A DNA stretch of 64,000 nt from Candidatus Melainabacteria bacterium (GTDB lineage Bacteria; Cyanobacteriota; Vampirovibrionia; Obscuribacterales; Obscuribacteraceae), in the NCBI GenBank assembly GCA_003242885.1, contig QKMZ01000001.1:248001-312000 (forward strand). The letters are read 5' to 3'. Position 1 is the first letter of the stretch. Every line of letters starts with the position of its first letter. This document shows, piece after piece, positions 33,619 through 42,265 of the stretch. The position numbers and the translations under genes are program-made. The notes below the pieces were generated by a model, which was given only the letters and a program-made list of their open reading frames with translations, searched no databases and was not told the origin of the DNA.

Positions 33619-34281
33619 TTAGTACGCGCGGTATCTGAACATCGCAGGTCGAAAGGCGCTTGCCTTGCGCATTGGCTCGCGTAAGAATACCGAGTCTTTT
33701 TTGCGAGAAATCGAAGAAACACCGGAAAGATCGAAGACGATCTTGTCGCCGTTGTTGAAAACGATTGTGGTGATGCCTGAAAATTCAATTGCTTGGGCGA
33801 TTACTTCACCGCCCCTGTCCAAGCCAAATGTAGAAGAGTCGCCATCGGGTCCAAACTGTCTGGTGATCGGATTTCCTTTGCCGTCTTCCATGATCCAACC
33901 AAGTGTCTTGTAGATGATCAGCCTATCTTTGTTCTTCATCTCGAGAATTTCTTGATCGGGCAACTGCCTGAGCGTGTCGCCTGTCTTCAATCTCTCTGTG
34001 CGTCTTTGCGAATCCGCTTCGTCGGACTCTTCTTCCGATTCGATTTTTTCGCCGTCGATAGTCGTTACGGTTCTTTCATCGAAAGCAAATGAAGCACTCA
34101 AGCCGAAGCGCGATTGTCCCGGCATTTGAAAGCTGGTGCGCAGGTTGCGCGGCATAGGTATGTAGGACGAACGTAAATTGTCCAGAAACGCAGCAGACTG
34201 TTCTTCTGTGCCAGGCAATTGTTCAGCCCCTTCGTTGGAGCTGAATGTCTCGTTAGCGTCGTCTTCTTGCGGGTCAGCCAT
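33619..34281 (-). CDS. Hypothetical soluble protein
   Basis: A 220-residue protein I do not recognise. The N-terminal half is acidic and disordered-looking; the C-terminal half has beta-rich stretches (TIVFNNGDKIVFDLSGVSSI). ATG 34281 with CAGGT upstream is preferred to a start at 34380, which would add a Ser-rich stretch. No functional clue from the neighbours. Confidence 0.65.
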   Translation of the reverse strand: MADPQEDDANETFSSNEGAEQLPGTEEQSAAFLDNLRSSYIPMPRNLRTSFQMPGQSRFGLSASFAFDERTVTTIDGEKIESEEESDEADSQRRTERLKTGDTLRQLPDQEILEMKNKDRLIIYKTLGWIMEDGKGNPITRQFGPDGDSSTFGLDRGGEVIAQAIEFSGITTIVFNNGDKIVFDLSGVSSISRKKDSVFLREPMRKASAFRPAMFRYRAY

Positions 34282-34492
34282 GTTTTGACCTGTGCAGTGA
34301 GAGCTTATCGGCGAAGGAATTAGAAAAGGACTTAGAGAAGAACTTAGAAAAGACTGGCGGTTAGAAACACGCCTGCGCACGTGCTGGAAATCTCGGCAGC
34401 AGTTCTCTTAATATACACCTTATCGCCTTACGGCGGGCATAGGACTCTTACACCATAAGGTGAAAGTCGCACCAGTAGCCGTTTTGTAAAGA

Positions 34493-35344
34493 TTATTGCT
34501 CTCTCAGGCTGACTGAGAGAATCTTGTCGCCTTTCTGAATTCTCTGAACGACGTCCAAACCATTGATCACGCCTCCAAATATCGAATACTGATGATCGAG
34601 GCGCGGTTGTGGCTGCAGCGTGATGTAAAACTGGCAGCTGGCGGAATTGGGATTTTTCGGAAAGCGAGCCATCGCCACAACTCCAGGCGCATTGTGGCTG
34701 AGTTGAGTGGTGGTTTCGAGTGGCAACATCTTCGGCTTGCCGGTCTTCGGATCGCTATAGAGTCCGGAGCCGTCACCATTCGGACAGCCTCCTTGAATGA
34801 CGAAGCCTGGCTCGACGCGATGGAAAGTGAGTCCGTTATAAAAACCTGTTTGCACCATTTCCATAAATGCTGCCACCGTCTTTGGTGCCTGTTTGCGGAA
34901 CAGTCTGATCATGATGACGCCTTTCTGTGTTTCTAAAACGCAGATCGGATCAGGTCTTGTTTCGCTGGATGCTGCCGCGGGCGGTTGTCCGCCTGGGTAT
35001 ACCGGCGGGCGCTGATTGATTGGGACTCTGGGATTACCTTGATTTGCCGATGCAGGTGGCTGCATTATGCCGGCTTGTGCCGGGTTAAATTGAGGCTGCT
35101 GTGCGCCACCGCTTCCCTGTCCCGGTGCGGGTGTCTCAGGCTGTGATGGAGTTGCAGCGGTTGGAGACACAGCGGATGCTGTTGATGTTGCGGCACTGGA
35201 AGAAGTTTGCGGAGCGCCGGGGGACGGAAAGGTTACATCCGGCGGAATCATGTCCGGGTTGGTTCTTTCAGCCATGGACGGCAACCACGCGCAAGCGACC
35301 AAGCCGGTCGCGACAGCGGCAGTTAGAAATTTAGCTTTCAACAT
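34493..35344 (-). CDS. Exported cyclophilin-type peptidyl-prolyl isomerase
   Basis: A 283-residue protein with a signal peptide (LTAAVATGLVACAWLPSMA), a Pro/Ala/Gln-rich linker of about 100 residues, and a C-terminal cyclophilin domain. The domain shows TVAAFMEMVQTGFYNGLTFHRV, partly quoted, then FVIQGGCPNGDG, PGVVAMARF and SASCQFYITL, which carry the catalytic Arg, Gln and Phe positions. It should act in the periplasm or at the surface on proline bonds of exported proteins. Confidence 0.9.
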   Translation of the reverse strand: MLKAKFLTAAVATGLVACAWLPSMAERTNPDMIPPDVTFPSPGAPQTSSSAATSTASAVSPTAATPSQPETPAPGQGSGGAQQPQFNPAQAGIMQPPASANQGNPRVPINQRPPVYPGGQPPAAASSETRPDPICVLETQKGVIMIRLFRKQAPKTVAAFMEMVQTGFYNGLTFHRVEPGFVIQGGCPNGDGSGLYSDPKTGKPKMLPLETTTQLSHNAPGVVAMARFPKNPNSASCQFYITLQPQPRLDHQYSIFGGVINGLDVVQRIQKGDKILSVSLREQ

Positions 35345-35426
35345 CCCGTTTATCCTTTCTTCCTGCTATGAAAGCGCACAGCTTCGCTTTCCATTCTAAA
35401 CACTTGTAGCCAAAAAGCGCCTGCAA

Positions 35427-36098
35427 TTACATCTCGAAGTCGCGGAAAACCCTGACTGCAGGGTGCAAGGCTAGGAAGGAGGCTGGTATTTGAGATGTTA
35501 TTTCTCCTGAAAGTGCTTTTGAAAGAGCCGCTTTCTTCTTTTCTCCGCTGGCAATCAGGATAATCTGACGACTGGCGAGAATCGTCTCAATCCCAATTGT
35601 TATGGCTCTTGTCGGCACTTTATCGGCGCCGCCGAAAGCGGCGGCATTAGCTTCCCTGGTCGATTGGGTGAGCCAGTGGCAATGAGTCCAGCTCAGCTGC
35701 GGCGTACCGGGCTCATTAAAAGCTATATGACCGTTCGTTCCCAGTCCCAGAACGCACATGTCCAGTCCGCCCTGGTCGGCAATCACTTGGTCGTAATTGT
35801 TCTGATTCCTCGGAGTGAAACGGTTTTCAGGCGGCAGGTTCGTCTGTTTATAGAGATTTGACTCCAGGAAATAGTGAAACGATTGCTCCTCGTCCACATC
35901 CAGGTAGTCATCCAGAGCAAAGCACTTACTCTTTGACCAATCCAGCGCCCCCTGCTGGGACCACTCTGAAAGTATCTGATAACACCCTACAGGCGACCGC
36001 CCGGTGGGCATCCCGAACCTGCTTTCTGGCTTGATTTTTAGTTGCCTGGCAATCGCCTCGGCGACATTGAGGCTCATTGCGTCGTATAAATTGGACAC
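35427..36098 (-). CDS. nagB: Glucosamine-6-phosphate deaminase
   Basis: A 223-residue NagB/6-phosphogluconolactonase-fold enzyme converting glucosamine-6-phosphate to fructose-6-phosphate and ammonia. It has the phosphate loop GMPTGRSP, the catalytic FALDDYLDVD segment (Asp-Asp at the usual Asp-Glu site) and LGLGTNGHIAFNEPG with the catalytic His. It is shorter than E. coli NagB (266), lacking the C-terminal allosteric part, as in many bacterial forms. No nagA is adjacent. Confidence 0.9.
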   Translation of the reverse strand: MSNLYDAMSLNVAEAIARQLKIKPESRFGMPTGRSPVGCYQILSEWSQQGALDWSKSKCFALDDYLDVDEEQSFHYFLESNLYKQTNLPPENRFTPRNQNNYDQVIADQGGLDMCVLGLGTNGHIAFNEPGTPQLSWTHCHWLTQSTREANAAAFGGADKVPTRAITIGIETILASRQIILIASGEKKKAALSKALSGEITSQIPASFLALHPAVRVFRDFEM

Positions 36099-36206
36099 CT
36101 TATATCCTGACTATTGATTGGATTCCTTGCTCTTCAATATTAGACTGAGAGCAGGAATTTGCTTCTTGTCGTTAAAATAAAACCAGTACTTAAATTTCAC
36201 AACCAC

Positions 36207-37142
36207 ATGAATTTGCCGACCCTGCAGAAGTTTCTTGCGACCCTAATAGCTGTTACCGTTCTGGCGCCATGCGTTTGGTATGGTCCGGCGGATGCTCAGG
36301 TAGTCAAACGCAAGCTGCCGAAAGCCGGGTTTCAATCTTTGATGCGTCCGGGTCCAGGAGCCGCCGGGGTGGGCTATAGCGGTCAGCAAATGGTGCCGGG
36401 AAGCTCGCAGGGAATGCACCTTGTCCCCGGTCTCGACAGAGGCAATCGAGCCAGCGCGGGCGATTGGTATGACCCGGGAGAGCCCGATCTCAAAATGCAA
36501 TGGGTGCGCTGGGAGCCCCGAAAGATGCCGCTCAAAGTCTGGATCAGCCCCGGACTCGAATTGCCTGCCTTGCCATTTCAGGAATTGAAGGCAACTCGCG
36601 TAGACACCGTTGCCCAGATGTGTTTTTCCGGCGGAGATGCTAATCCATTTGGGAGTTTGGCGCGCGTAAACGGCTGGTCAGACGAAATGGGTGAAGCTGT
36701 TTGTGCCGGTATCGAGATGTGGAAGCCGTTCGAACAAGAGGGGCTCTTTTCCTTTGACTTCACAGGGAATCCAAGGGAAGCAAATATTCTTGTTTTCTTT
36801 AACGACAACTTCGCTGGTGCCACCGAACCTGGTGGCATATCGACCGGCGGATACACCTGCGCGCAAGCCATTCCTTATGCCAAAATAGCTGAGGCGCTTA
36901 AGCAAGGAAAGAATCCGCGCACACCTCCTGTCGTGATGGAGTTGTCTCTCGGCGTTAACAGCACGCTGGAAAAGTTGAAGGCTGCCACTGCTCACGAATT
37001 TGGTCACGCCTTAGGCATTAAGGCGCACTCGCCGTATAGAGATGACATTATGCATGAAAACCGAGTGGTTGAGCAGTTGTCGCAAGCCGACAAAAACACA
37101 ATTCGACGCCTTTATCGCTCTCGCACGCAGTGGGTTCTTTAG
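36207..37142 (+). CDS. Exported matrixin-like zinc metalloprotease
   Basis: A 311-residue exported protein. The signal peptide spans about residues 1-31 (KFLATLIAVTVLAPCVW, cut near ADA). The C-terminal domain carries HEFGHALGIKAH, the HExGHxLGxxH zinc site of metzincins, with a Met-turn-like IMHEN after it. ATG 36207 is chosen because it gives a clean signal peptide; the frame extends to a TTG at 36159. It probably cleaves extracellular proteins. The partner gene on the opposite strand is convergent. Confidence 0.85.
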   Translation: MNLPTLQKFLATLIAVTVLAPCVWYGPADAQVVKRKLPKAGFQSLMRPGPGAAGVGYSGQQMVPGSSQGMHLVPGLDRGNRASAGDWYDPGEPDLKMQWVRWEPRKMPLKVWISPGLELPALPFQELKATRVDTVAQMCFSGGDANPFGSLARVNGWSDEMGEAVCAGIEMWKPFEQEGLFSFDFTGNPREANILVFFNDNFAGATEPGGISTGGYTCAQAIPYAKIAEALKQGKNPRTPPVVMELSLGVNSTLEKLKAATAHEFGHALGIKAHSPYRDDIMHENRVVEQLSQADKNTIRRLYRSRTQWVL

Positions 37143-37152
37143 TTCTAAAATA

Positions 37153-37232
37153 GGGGCGACGCCATGCGGCGACCGCTGCATTGAACGCAGATTTCAACAG
37201 TCGAAACCAGGCGTCGACCACTGTATGGGTCG
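37153..37232. repeat. Dispersed intergenic repeat, copy 2
   Basis: GGGGCGACGCCATGCG followed by a variable stretch and TGTATGGGTCG, similar to the copy at 33508. It begins 11 bp after the metalloprotease stop. Confidence 0.5.
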
Positions 37233-37241
37233 CACGTTTCG

Positions 37242-37265
37242 ACGGGCGATGCAGGCATCGCCCGT
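37242..37265. terminator. 11-bp perfect hairpin between convergent genes
   Basis: ACGGGCGATGC (37242-37252) and GCATCGCCCGT (37255-37265) are exact reverse complements with only two bases between. It lies between convergent genes and could stop transcription both ways, although no T-tract follows. Confidence 0.55.
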
Positions 37266-37348
37266 TATGGAGCCACTAAGCCGAAAGGGCAGCATGTCTG
37301 CCGCCCAGTCAGTTAGCCGTGTTCGGCTTCCCCAAAATCTGTAGTTGT

Positions 37349-38554
37349 TTAGCGTCCGCGTATTTGTTGGTCTAGAACTTCTGCATTCAGATTTGCATCG
37401 AGATACTCTTGGATTTTTTCGTACGATTCCAATCGTTGTGAAGCCTTCCAAGCGTCGTCGCGTACTTGAATGCGTTGTCCCGGATGAATTGAGCGCACCT
37501 TCGGATCGTATGTGTTGCGGTCAAATCCATTCAGTTGCGCGATGTCGCTGGAGAAATCAACGACGTCGTGTTCACTCGGTGTTTGTCCGCTTTCTTTCTT
37601 CAGAACTCCTCTGGCGATGCGATCGAAGCCTTCGCCTTTTTGAACGGTGTGCTGAGCGCGATCTTCGATGGCCTGTAAGTTCTCTTTGTTCATGCGTCTT
37701 GCTTCTTGCAAAACGGTCATGTTGGTCTCTTCTGTTTGGCACTTGTTCACGACTGCATCTCTCAGATAGCCACTCTTAGCATTGGCTGCTGCGTGGATCT
37801 CTTCCGAGCTTTCGAAACCGGCACCTTTAGCGACCGTGTCGTAGTTCAAAATGCCGTCGCAACCCATGTCATCGCCTTGTCCGCGATGTTCTACGCGGCG
37901 CATGTCCGAGCTGCCCCACTTCTTGTAGAGAGTGTCGATAGCTGCTCTTTCTTCGTCGCTGTAAACTTTATCGCCTTTTGCACGGGCTCTGTCATCAGCT
38001 TTTCTAGCGTCTTTCAGATCCCAGTATGTAACTCCCCACTGTCCGTTGTGGTCTTCTGCCAGCTTGCTGAATAACTCGCCGTTGTTGGCAAACAGTGGAT
38101 TGACGATGTCGAGAGAGCGTCTTTGATTCTCAATTTTCTTCAGCGTTTTATCGAGATCTTTTCCTGAGAGTTCATCCTTTTCGCGTGAGCCGATGCCGAT
38201 GAATCCACCTTCTCTGTCGGCCTTCGCGTGCTTGATGGTGTCAAACTGTTTAAGCGCGCTATCTGCCATAAGTGTGTCAAACTTCGTCGTCGCGCTGTTT
38301 TCGATATCTTCTCGCGTGATGCTACGGCCCAGTTCTTTATACTTGTCCGCGAGCCAGACAACTGCCATTTTGTCGACGGTAGAGTCGGCGACAGTGCCGA
38401 TGCGACCTGTTTGTCTGTCGCTCATGCTGCCTCTGATTGCGCAGCCTGCCGAATTTTCATAGTCTTCTCTAAAGCGGGAGTAGGCTTCAAATGCAGGAGT
38501 TGTGACCTCTACACTGAGTGGTTCGAACGATTGCGATTCAATATCTCGTGCCAT
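37349..38554 (-). CDS. LysM-like domain protein of unknown function
   Basis: A 401-residue charged protein without a clear signal peptide. The C-terminal part contains a LysM-like module, HTVQKGEGFDRIARGVL ... IHPGQRIQV, enlarged by an insert between its two halves. The N-terminal 280 residues are helical and charged and not recognised. LysM folds bind peptidoglycan or chitin-like glycans, so cell-wall association is possible if it is exported by a non-Sec route. Confidence 0.7.
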   Translation of the reverse strand: MARDIESQSFEPLSVEVTTPAFEAYSRFREDYENSAGCAIRGSMSDRQTGRIGTVADSTVDKMAVVWLADKYKELGRSITREDIENSATTKFDTLMADSALKQFDTIKHAKADREGGFIGIGSREKDELSGKDLDKTLKKIENQRRSLDIVNPLFANNGELFSKLAEDHNGQWGVTYWDLKDARKADDRARAKGDKVYSDEERAAIDTLYKKWGSSDMRRVEHRGQGDDMGCDGILNYDTVAKGAGFESSEEIHAAANAKSGYLRDAVVNKCQTEETNMTVLQEARRMNKENLQAIEDRAQHTVQKGEGFDRIARGVLKKESGQTPSEHDVVDFSSDIAQLNGFDRNTYDPKVRSIHPGQRIQVRDDAWKASQRLESYEKIQEYLDANLNAEVLDQQIRGR

Positions 38555-38917
38555 TATTGATTCTCCGTTAGAAGCTTAAATAGTTGTCCAACCCTGCCAC
38601 CGCCAACCTTCGTTGGTGTACTCGTATGCGAACCGGGGGTTCGACATCAAAGGTACGATTCGAATGTGTTAGCAACGTGGCAGTCGTGGGAAAACTACGC
38701 ACCCATGCGCTTCCTTGGTCGTAGCGTATGGAATGCAAGCCTTCCGTGCCAACCTGAATGAGGGATTGCTTAGAGAATAGACTTCAATTTGGAAATTTAT
38801 CGGGAGCGCCGAGCTTATTGGTCCTGACCTAAAAAATCGGACTAGCTAATAGGCTGCAACCTATTGCGACTGCGGCTCAATGCGACGGCGGCTCGGTTTT
38901 GCCGTGATGTAATTGGA
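38555..38917. other. Intergenic region, 363 bp
   Basis: No gene or RNA is supported. GGTTCGA-like words near 38640 were examined as tRNA T-arms but no acceptor or anticodon stem fits. It should hold the promoter of the LysM-like gene. Confidence 0.4.
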
Positions 38918-41848
38918 TTAAAGCTTGGAGATTGGAACAGTCAGATGGACGTCGCGGTACTGTTCTGATGGCGGCAGGAAGTTGGGTAAGAAAACATCTG
39001 CTGATGCATTGAGATCTCTGCCTGGGACTTTGATAGTCCCGTGAATGGCGCCGTGCGGGTTGATCTTCTTCTCACTGAATTCGACTTTGGCGATTTGTTC
39101 GGGTTTGCCGGGCATTTGTATCTTCGCTGAGATGTTTGATGGCAGCTCCATCGGGAAGTCGCGGTCGTTTTTCAAAACTACCTTCAGCTTAATTTGAGAC
39201 TTAGACGGGACGACTCCCTCGAGTTCAAAACGCACTGAACCTTGAGCATTGCTGGCATTGGCTGCCATTGTTTGCTTAATAGAATTGATTTGTTCTGGCG
39301 ATAAACCTTTGACCTTTGCCGATTGTGCGTTTGCGGGCATCTGCGGCATAGTGTTAAGCATGTCCGGGTGCACCATCGACTGTGCTTTCTGGCGAATGTA
39401 ATCAGGCGCTGCTTGTGGCGGCGGTGAGATTTCCGGCAAGAGCTGCGGTTTTACAGCCTCGGAAGGCTGTGCCGCAGATGGTGATGGAACGAGATCTCTT
39501 GGAGCGCTTTGCTGAATGGCCACAGGTGTTTGGGCATAAGTCTGTGGCGCAGCGGATAGTGCATAACTTGGCTGTGCTGCTGGTTGAGCATAGTTCGGTG
39601 CTGCCTGTGGCATCATGCCGTTCATCAATCCTGGGAGCGCCTGAGCTGCTGCCTGAATGTTGGCGCTGGAAATGCCGTTCGGGAAAGCTTTCATTGCTAA
39701 TGCGGAAAGCGTATTGCCGTCAATTGCTGAAGTTGCTCCTGGTATCGCTGTTATAGCTGAAGCTAGAGAGGTGGCTGCTGGCGCTGCGGTTGCGGCTATT
39801 GCTGTTGCACCTGGTGCTGGAGCTGCCGAAGCGATAGCGCTTGCCGTAACAGGTGTCTCAGTGGTCAGGACAGGCGGAAGTGGCGGAAGCGGAGGCAAGG
39901 GTGGTAGCCCGAGGCTTGAACCGGCGGACGAACCTGAAGTGCCTCCCATAGCCTTTTGAGTCGCATCCTCGATCTTAGCCATGCGATCTTTTTCGCTCTG
40001 CTGAAATCCTCTGAGTTGTCCGAGAAATCCACCCAAACTGTTGACGTGATTGTCGGTTGTGAGAGCTGAATCGGCTGTGGACGCCGCGGCGGCTCCTGCC
40101 ACAGTTGGAATTGCTCTCGGAATGCTGGGTGCCGGCGGCAATTCGCCAGGTTGGACTTGCGAGCTCAATTGCGACAACAATGACGGTTGAACGCCCTGTT
40201 GTTGATTCAAGAACGTCATAACTTGTGGCGACGCCATTCCGACTCCATTCTGCGGCGTAAGCATCGTCGTTGCCTGCATCTTCGCATTCAGCTCCTGGAG
40301 CTTCTTGGCGGCGATGGTGTTTTTGGGATCCTCTCGAATGACTGTCATATAGGCATCGTGCGCTTGCGAATAAAGTCCCAGCCGTGTTGCCAAGTCTCCT
40401 TCATACAAGCGGATCTTCACATCCGTCGGTGCGATTCCTGCCGCTTCGATAATCTTCGAATGGGCATCTCTAACGGCGCCGCTTTGATCTAGCGTTTGTG
40501 CTGCCTGATAGGCTTTCATCGCTTCCTGACGGGCAAGAGCGAGTTTAAAACTTTGACGCGCGGCCGGAAGATTTGGATTGTCCGGCTCCAGCCTTACGAC
40601 TTGCTTGTACTCGTTTTGCGACGATTTGAGGTCGCCGGAGAGCTGGTAGGCTCTTGCAAGTCCGAGGTGCTGACCAGCGTCGCGAGGGTTTTTCGCTACC
40701 TGTCTGTGCCACAGATCGATAAGTGTTCTGGATGCAACTTTGTCTTCTGGGTTGATGATGAGCGCGCGGCTGAGGTCGTTGTTCGCTCCAATCACATCAC
40801 CCTGTGTGTAGCGCAAACTGCCCAGGTGCCTCAAAGCGGCGCCGGAATTGGGATCGAGCTCAAGAGCTTTTTGAAACTCGCCTTTGGCTGTTTCCTTCTT
40901 TCCTTCCTTAAAGAGCATAGAGCCGACACCGATGTGACCATCTGCCGATGGTTTGATCTTGAGCGCTGCTCTGTATTCGACTAATGCTTCGTTGTATTTG
41001 CCTTCGCGAGCCAGCGTATCTGCCATCTTCAGGCGAGCGACATCACTTGTGTGATCTACACCCTTCTTTTTGAGCCAGTCATTAAGGGCTGTTGTGGCAG
41101 GTGTGCTGCCCGGCTCAAGAGTCAATGCTTCGCGAGCGAGTTTTACAGCTTCATCATAATCATTCGCTGCAACCTGCGCTTTGCCGTTGTTCAAAAGAGT
41201 CTTAACGAACTCATCTTTGAGAACTTTGTCTTTTGGAAATGCTTTGGTGTAGTTCTTAATCAGTGATTGCGCTTCAGTGAACTTTCTTTCCTTAAGGAGA
41301 GTGTTGAGCTGCGCAGCAGCCTGAGCAGCATGAGGTGGGCTTGCCTGATTTTGTGCCGCGCTCATAGCGTCATAACGAGAAGATGTCGTCTGAGACATCG
41401 GTGACATCATGCCCATTTGCGGAGTCACGATCGATGGCGTAACTGCGGGAGGCGGTGGAATCAAACCGTTTTTAGACTTGGCAGAACTGCTGCTCGAATA
41501 GCTCGGCGCAGAAATGTTGTAAGGCATCGGCGCAGGACTTAGACCACCGCCGGAATAGTAGCTATCCATCGAGGAGCCGTTGTTTGGGTTCATCGAATAC
41601 GAAGAAGTCTCGCGCACCTCAGAGTCGTAGCGCCTTCTGATTCTGGTAGATGGGACGATAATCTGTTTAGGGTGCGCGAAGTCGGCTGCCTGAGCCGGAG
41701 GCGCAAAAACCAGCGGGGCAGACAAAATACCGAGCGTTTCGGCTACCAGGCAAGAGCCCGGGAGTATGAAGAATAGAAACGCTGTTTTTAGTCTATCGCT
41801 GGTCACAGTGGTTGTTTTGTCAGAGCCGGAAGACCCATATACGAGCAA
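38918..41848 (-). CDS. Large secreted TPR protein
   Basis: A 976-residue protein. The N-terminus has a long signal/anchor segment (LKTAFLFFILPGSCLVAE) ending near AQA. Residues about 170-530 contain tandem TPR units (for example GKYNEALVEYRAALKIKPSA, GEFQKALELDPNSGAALRHLG). A Pro/Ala/Gln-rich region of about 300 residues follows, then a C-terminal beta-sandwich-like domain (VKLKVVLKND-like, IHGTIKVPGRDL). It is probably a periplasmic or surface scaffold. Function unknown. Confidence 0.8.
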   Translation of the reverse strand: MLVYGSSGSDKTTTVTSDRLKTAFLFFILPGSCLVAETLGILSAPLVFAPPAQAADFAHPKQIIVPSTRIRRRYDSEVRETSSYSMNPNNGSSMDSYYSGGGLSPAPMPYNISAPSYSSSSSAKSKNGLIPPPPAVTPSIVTPQMGMMSPMSQTTSSRYDAMSAAQNQASPPHAAQAAAQLNTLLKERKFTEAQSLIKNYTKAFPKDKVLKDEFVKTLLNNGKAQVAANDYDEAVKLAREALTLEPGSTPATTALNDWLKKKGVDHTSDVARLKMADTLAREGKYNEALVEYRAALKIKPSADGHIGVGSMLFKEGKKETAKGEFQKALELDPNSGAALRHLGSLRYTQGDVIGANNDLSRALIINPEDKVASRTLIDLWHRQVAKNPRDAGQHLGLARAYQLSGDLKSSQNEYKQVVRLEPDNPNLPAARQSFKLALARQEAMKAYQAAQTLDQSGAVRDAHSKIIEAAGIAPTDVKIRLYEGDLATRLGLYSQAHDAYMTVIREDPKNTIAAKKLQELNAKMQATTMLTPQNGVGMASPQVMTFLNQQQGVQPSLLSQLSSQVQPGELPPAPSIPRAIPTVAGAAAASTADSALTTDNHVNSLGGFLGQLRGFQQSEKDRMAKIEDATQKAMGGTSGSSAGSSLGLPPLPPLPPLPPVLTTETPVTASAIASAAPAPGATAIAATAAPAATSLASAITAIPGATSAIDGNTLSALAMKAFPNGISSANIQAAAQALPGLMNGMMPQAAPNYAQPAAQPSYALSAAPQTYAQTPVAIQQSAPRDLVPSPSAAQPSEAVKPQLLPEISPPPQAAPDYIRQKAQSMVHPDMLNTMPQMPANAQSAKVKGLSPEQINSIKQTMAANASNAQGSVRFELEGVVPSKSQIKLKVVLKNDRDFPMELPSNISAKIQMPGKPEQIAKVEFSEKKINPHGAIHGTIKVPGRDLNASADVFLPNFLPPSEQYRDVHLTVPISKL

Positions 41849-42265
41849 GCGGCAAACCTTCAGTTCGCCATGCCGGTTAAGGTGTCGCCTTCGCTTTTTG
41901 GTGATAGCGGCAACGCCAACGATATTCTAGTGACAACCTTTCAATCTATAAAGTGGGAAATTACGAGGTAAAGCAAAGTTTTGTTCGGTTTTTAACCAGC
42001 CCAGCCGGCAAAATTGCCCAAAATGGCGTTTGTTTCGGCTTCTTGGCTTTGGTAAGGTCGGAAAAGTCCGATTTTTGGCAACCGAGCTTTGTAAAAGGTT
42101 TCGGAACACCCATCTATAAATGTGAGTCTGTAACTTACACTTGGAAAGGTTGCCGGGTGCCCGGGGCAAAGAGGAAAATCCTTTCCTGCTTTGTGTCTGG
42201 GGCGCCGTTCGCTGACCAGCGGCAAATTTCAAGTCTGGGTTTTCATAAACAGAAGGGCTTTATAA
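41849..42265 (+). promoter_or_regulatory. Structured 5' region of adhE
   Basis: No gene is supported in this 417-bp gap. A strong hairpin lies at 42167-42193: CAAAG-AGGAAA pairs with TTTCCT-g-CTTTG around the tetraloop ATCC, with one bulged G. A CCGG/CCGG hairpin lies just upstream, and CGCT/AGCG downstream. AGAAGGG precedes the adhE ATG. The stacked stems suggest an mRNA leader with a regulatory fold; no known riboswitch class was recognised. Confidence 0.4.

Noticed and set aside
38600..38680. Possible tRNA (GGTTCGA-like words)
   Set aside because: No matching acceptor, D or anticodon stem on either strand.
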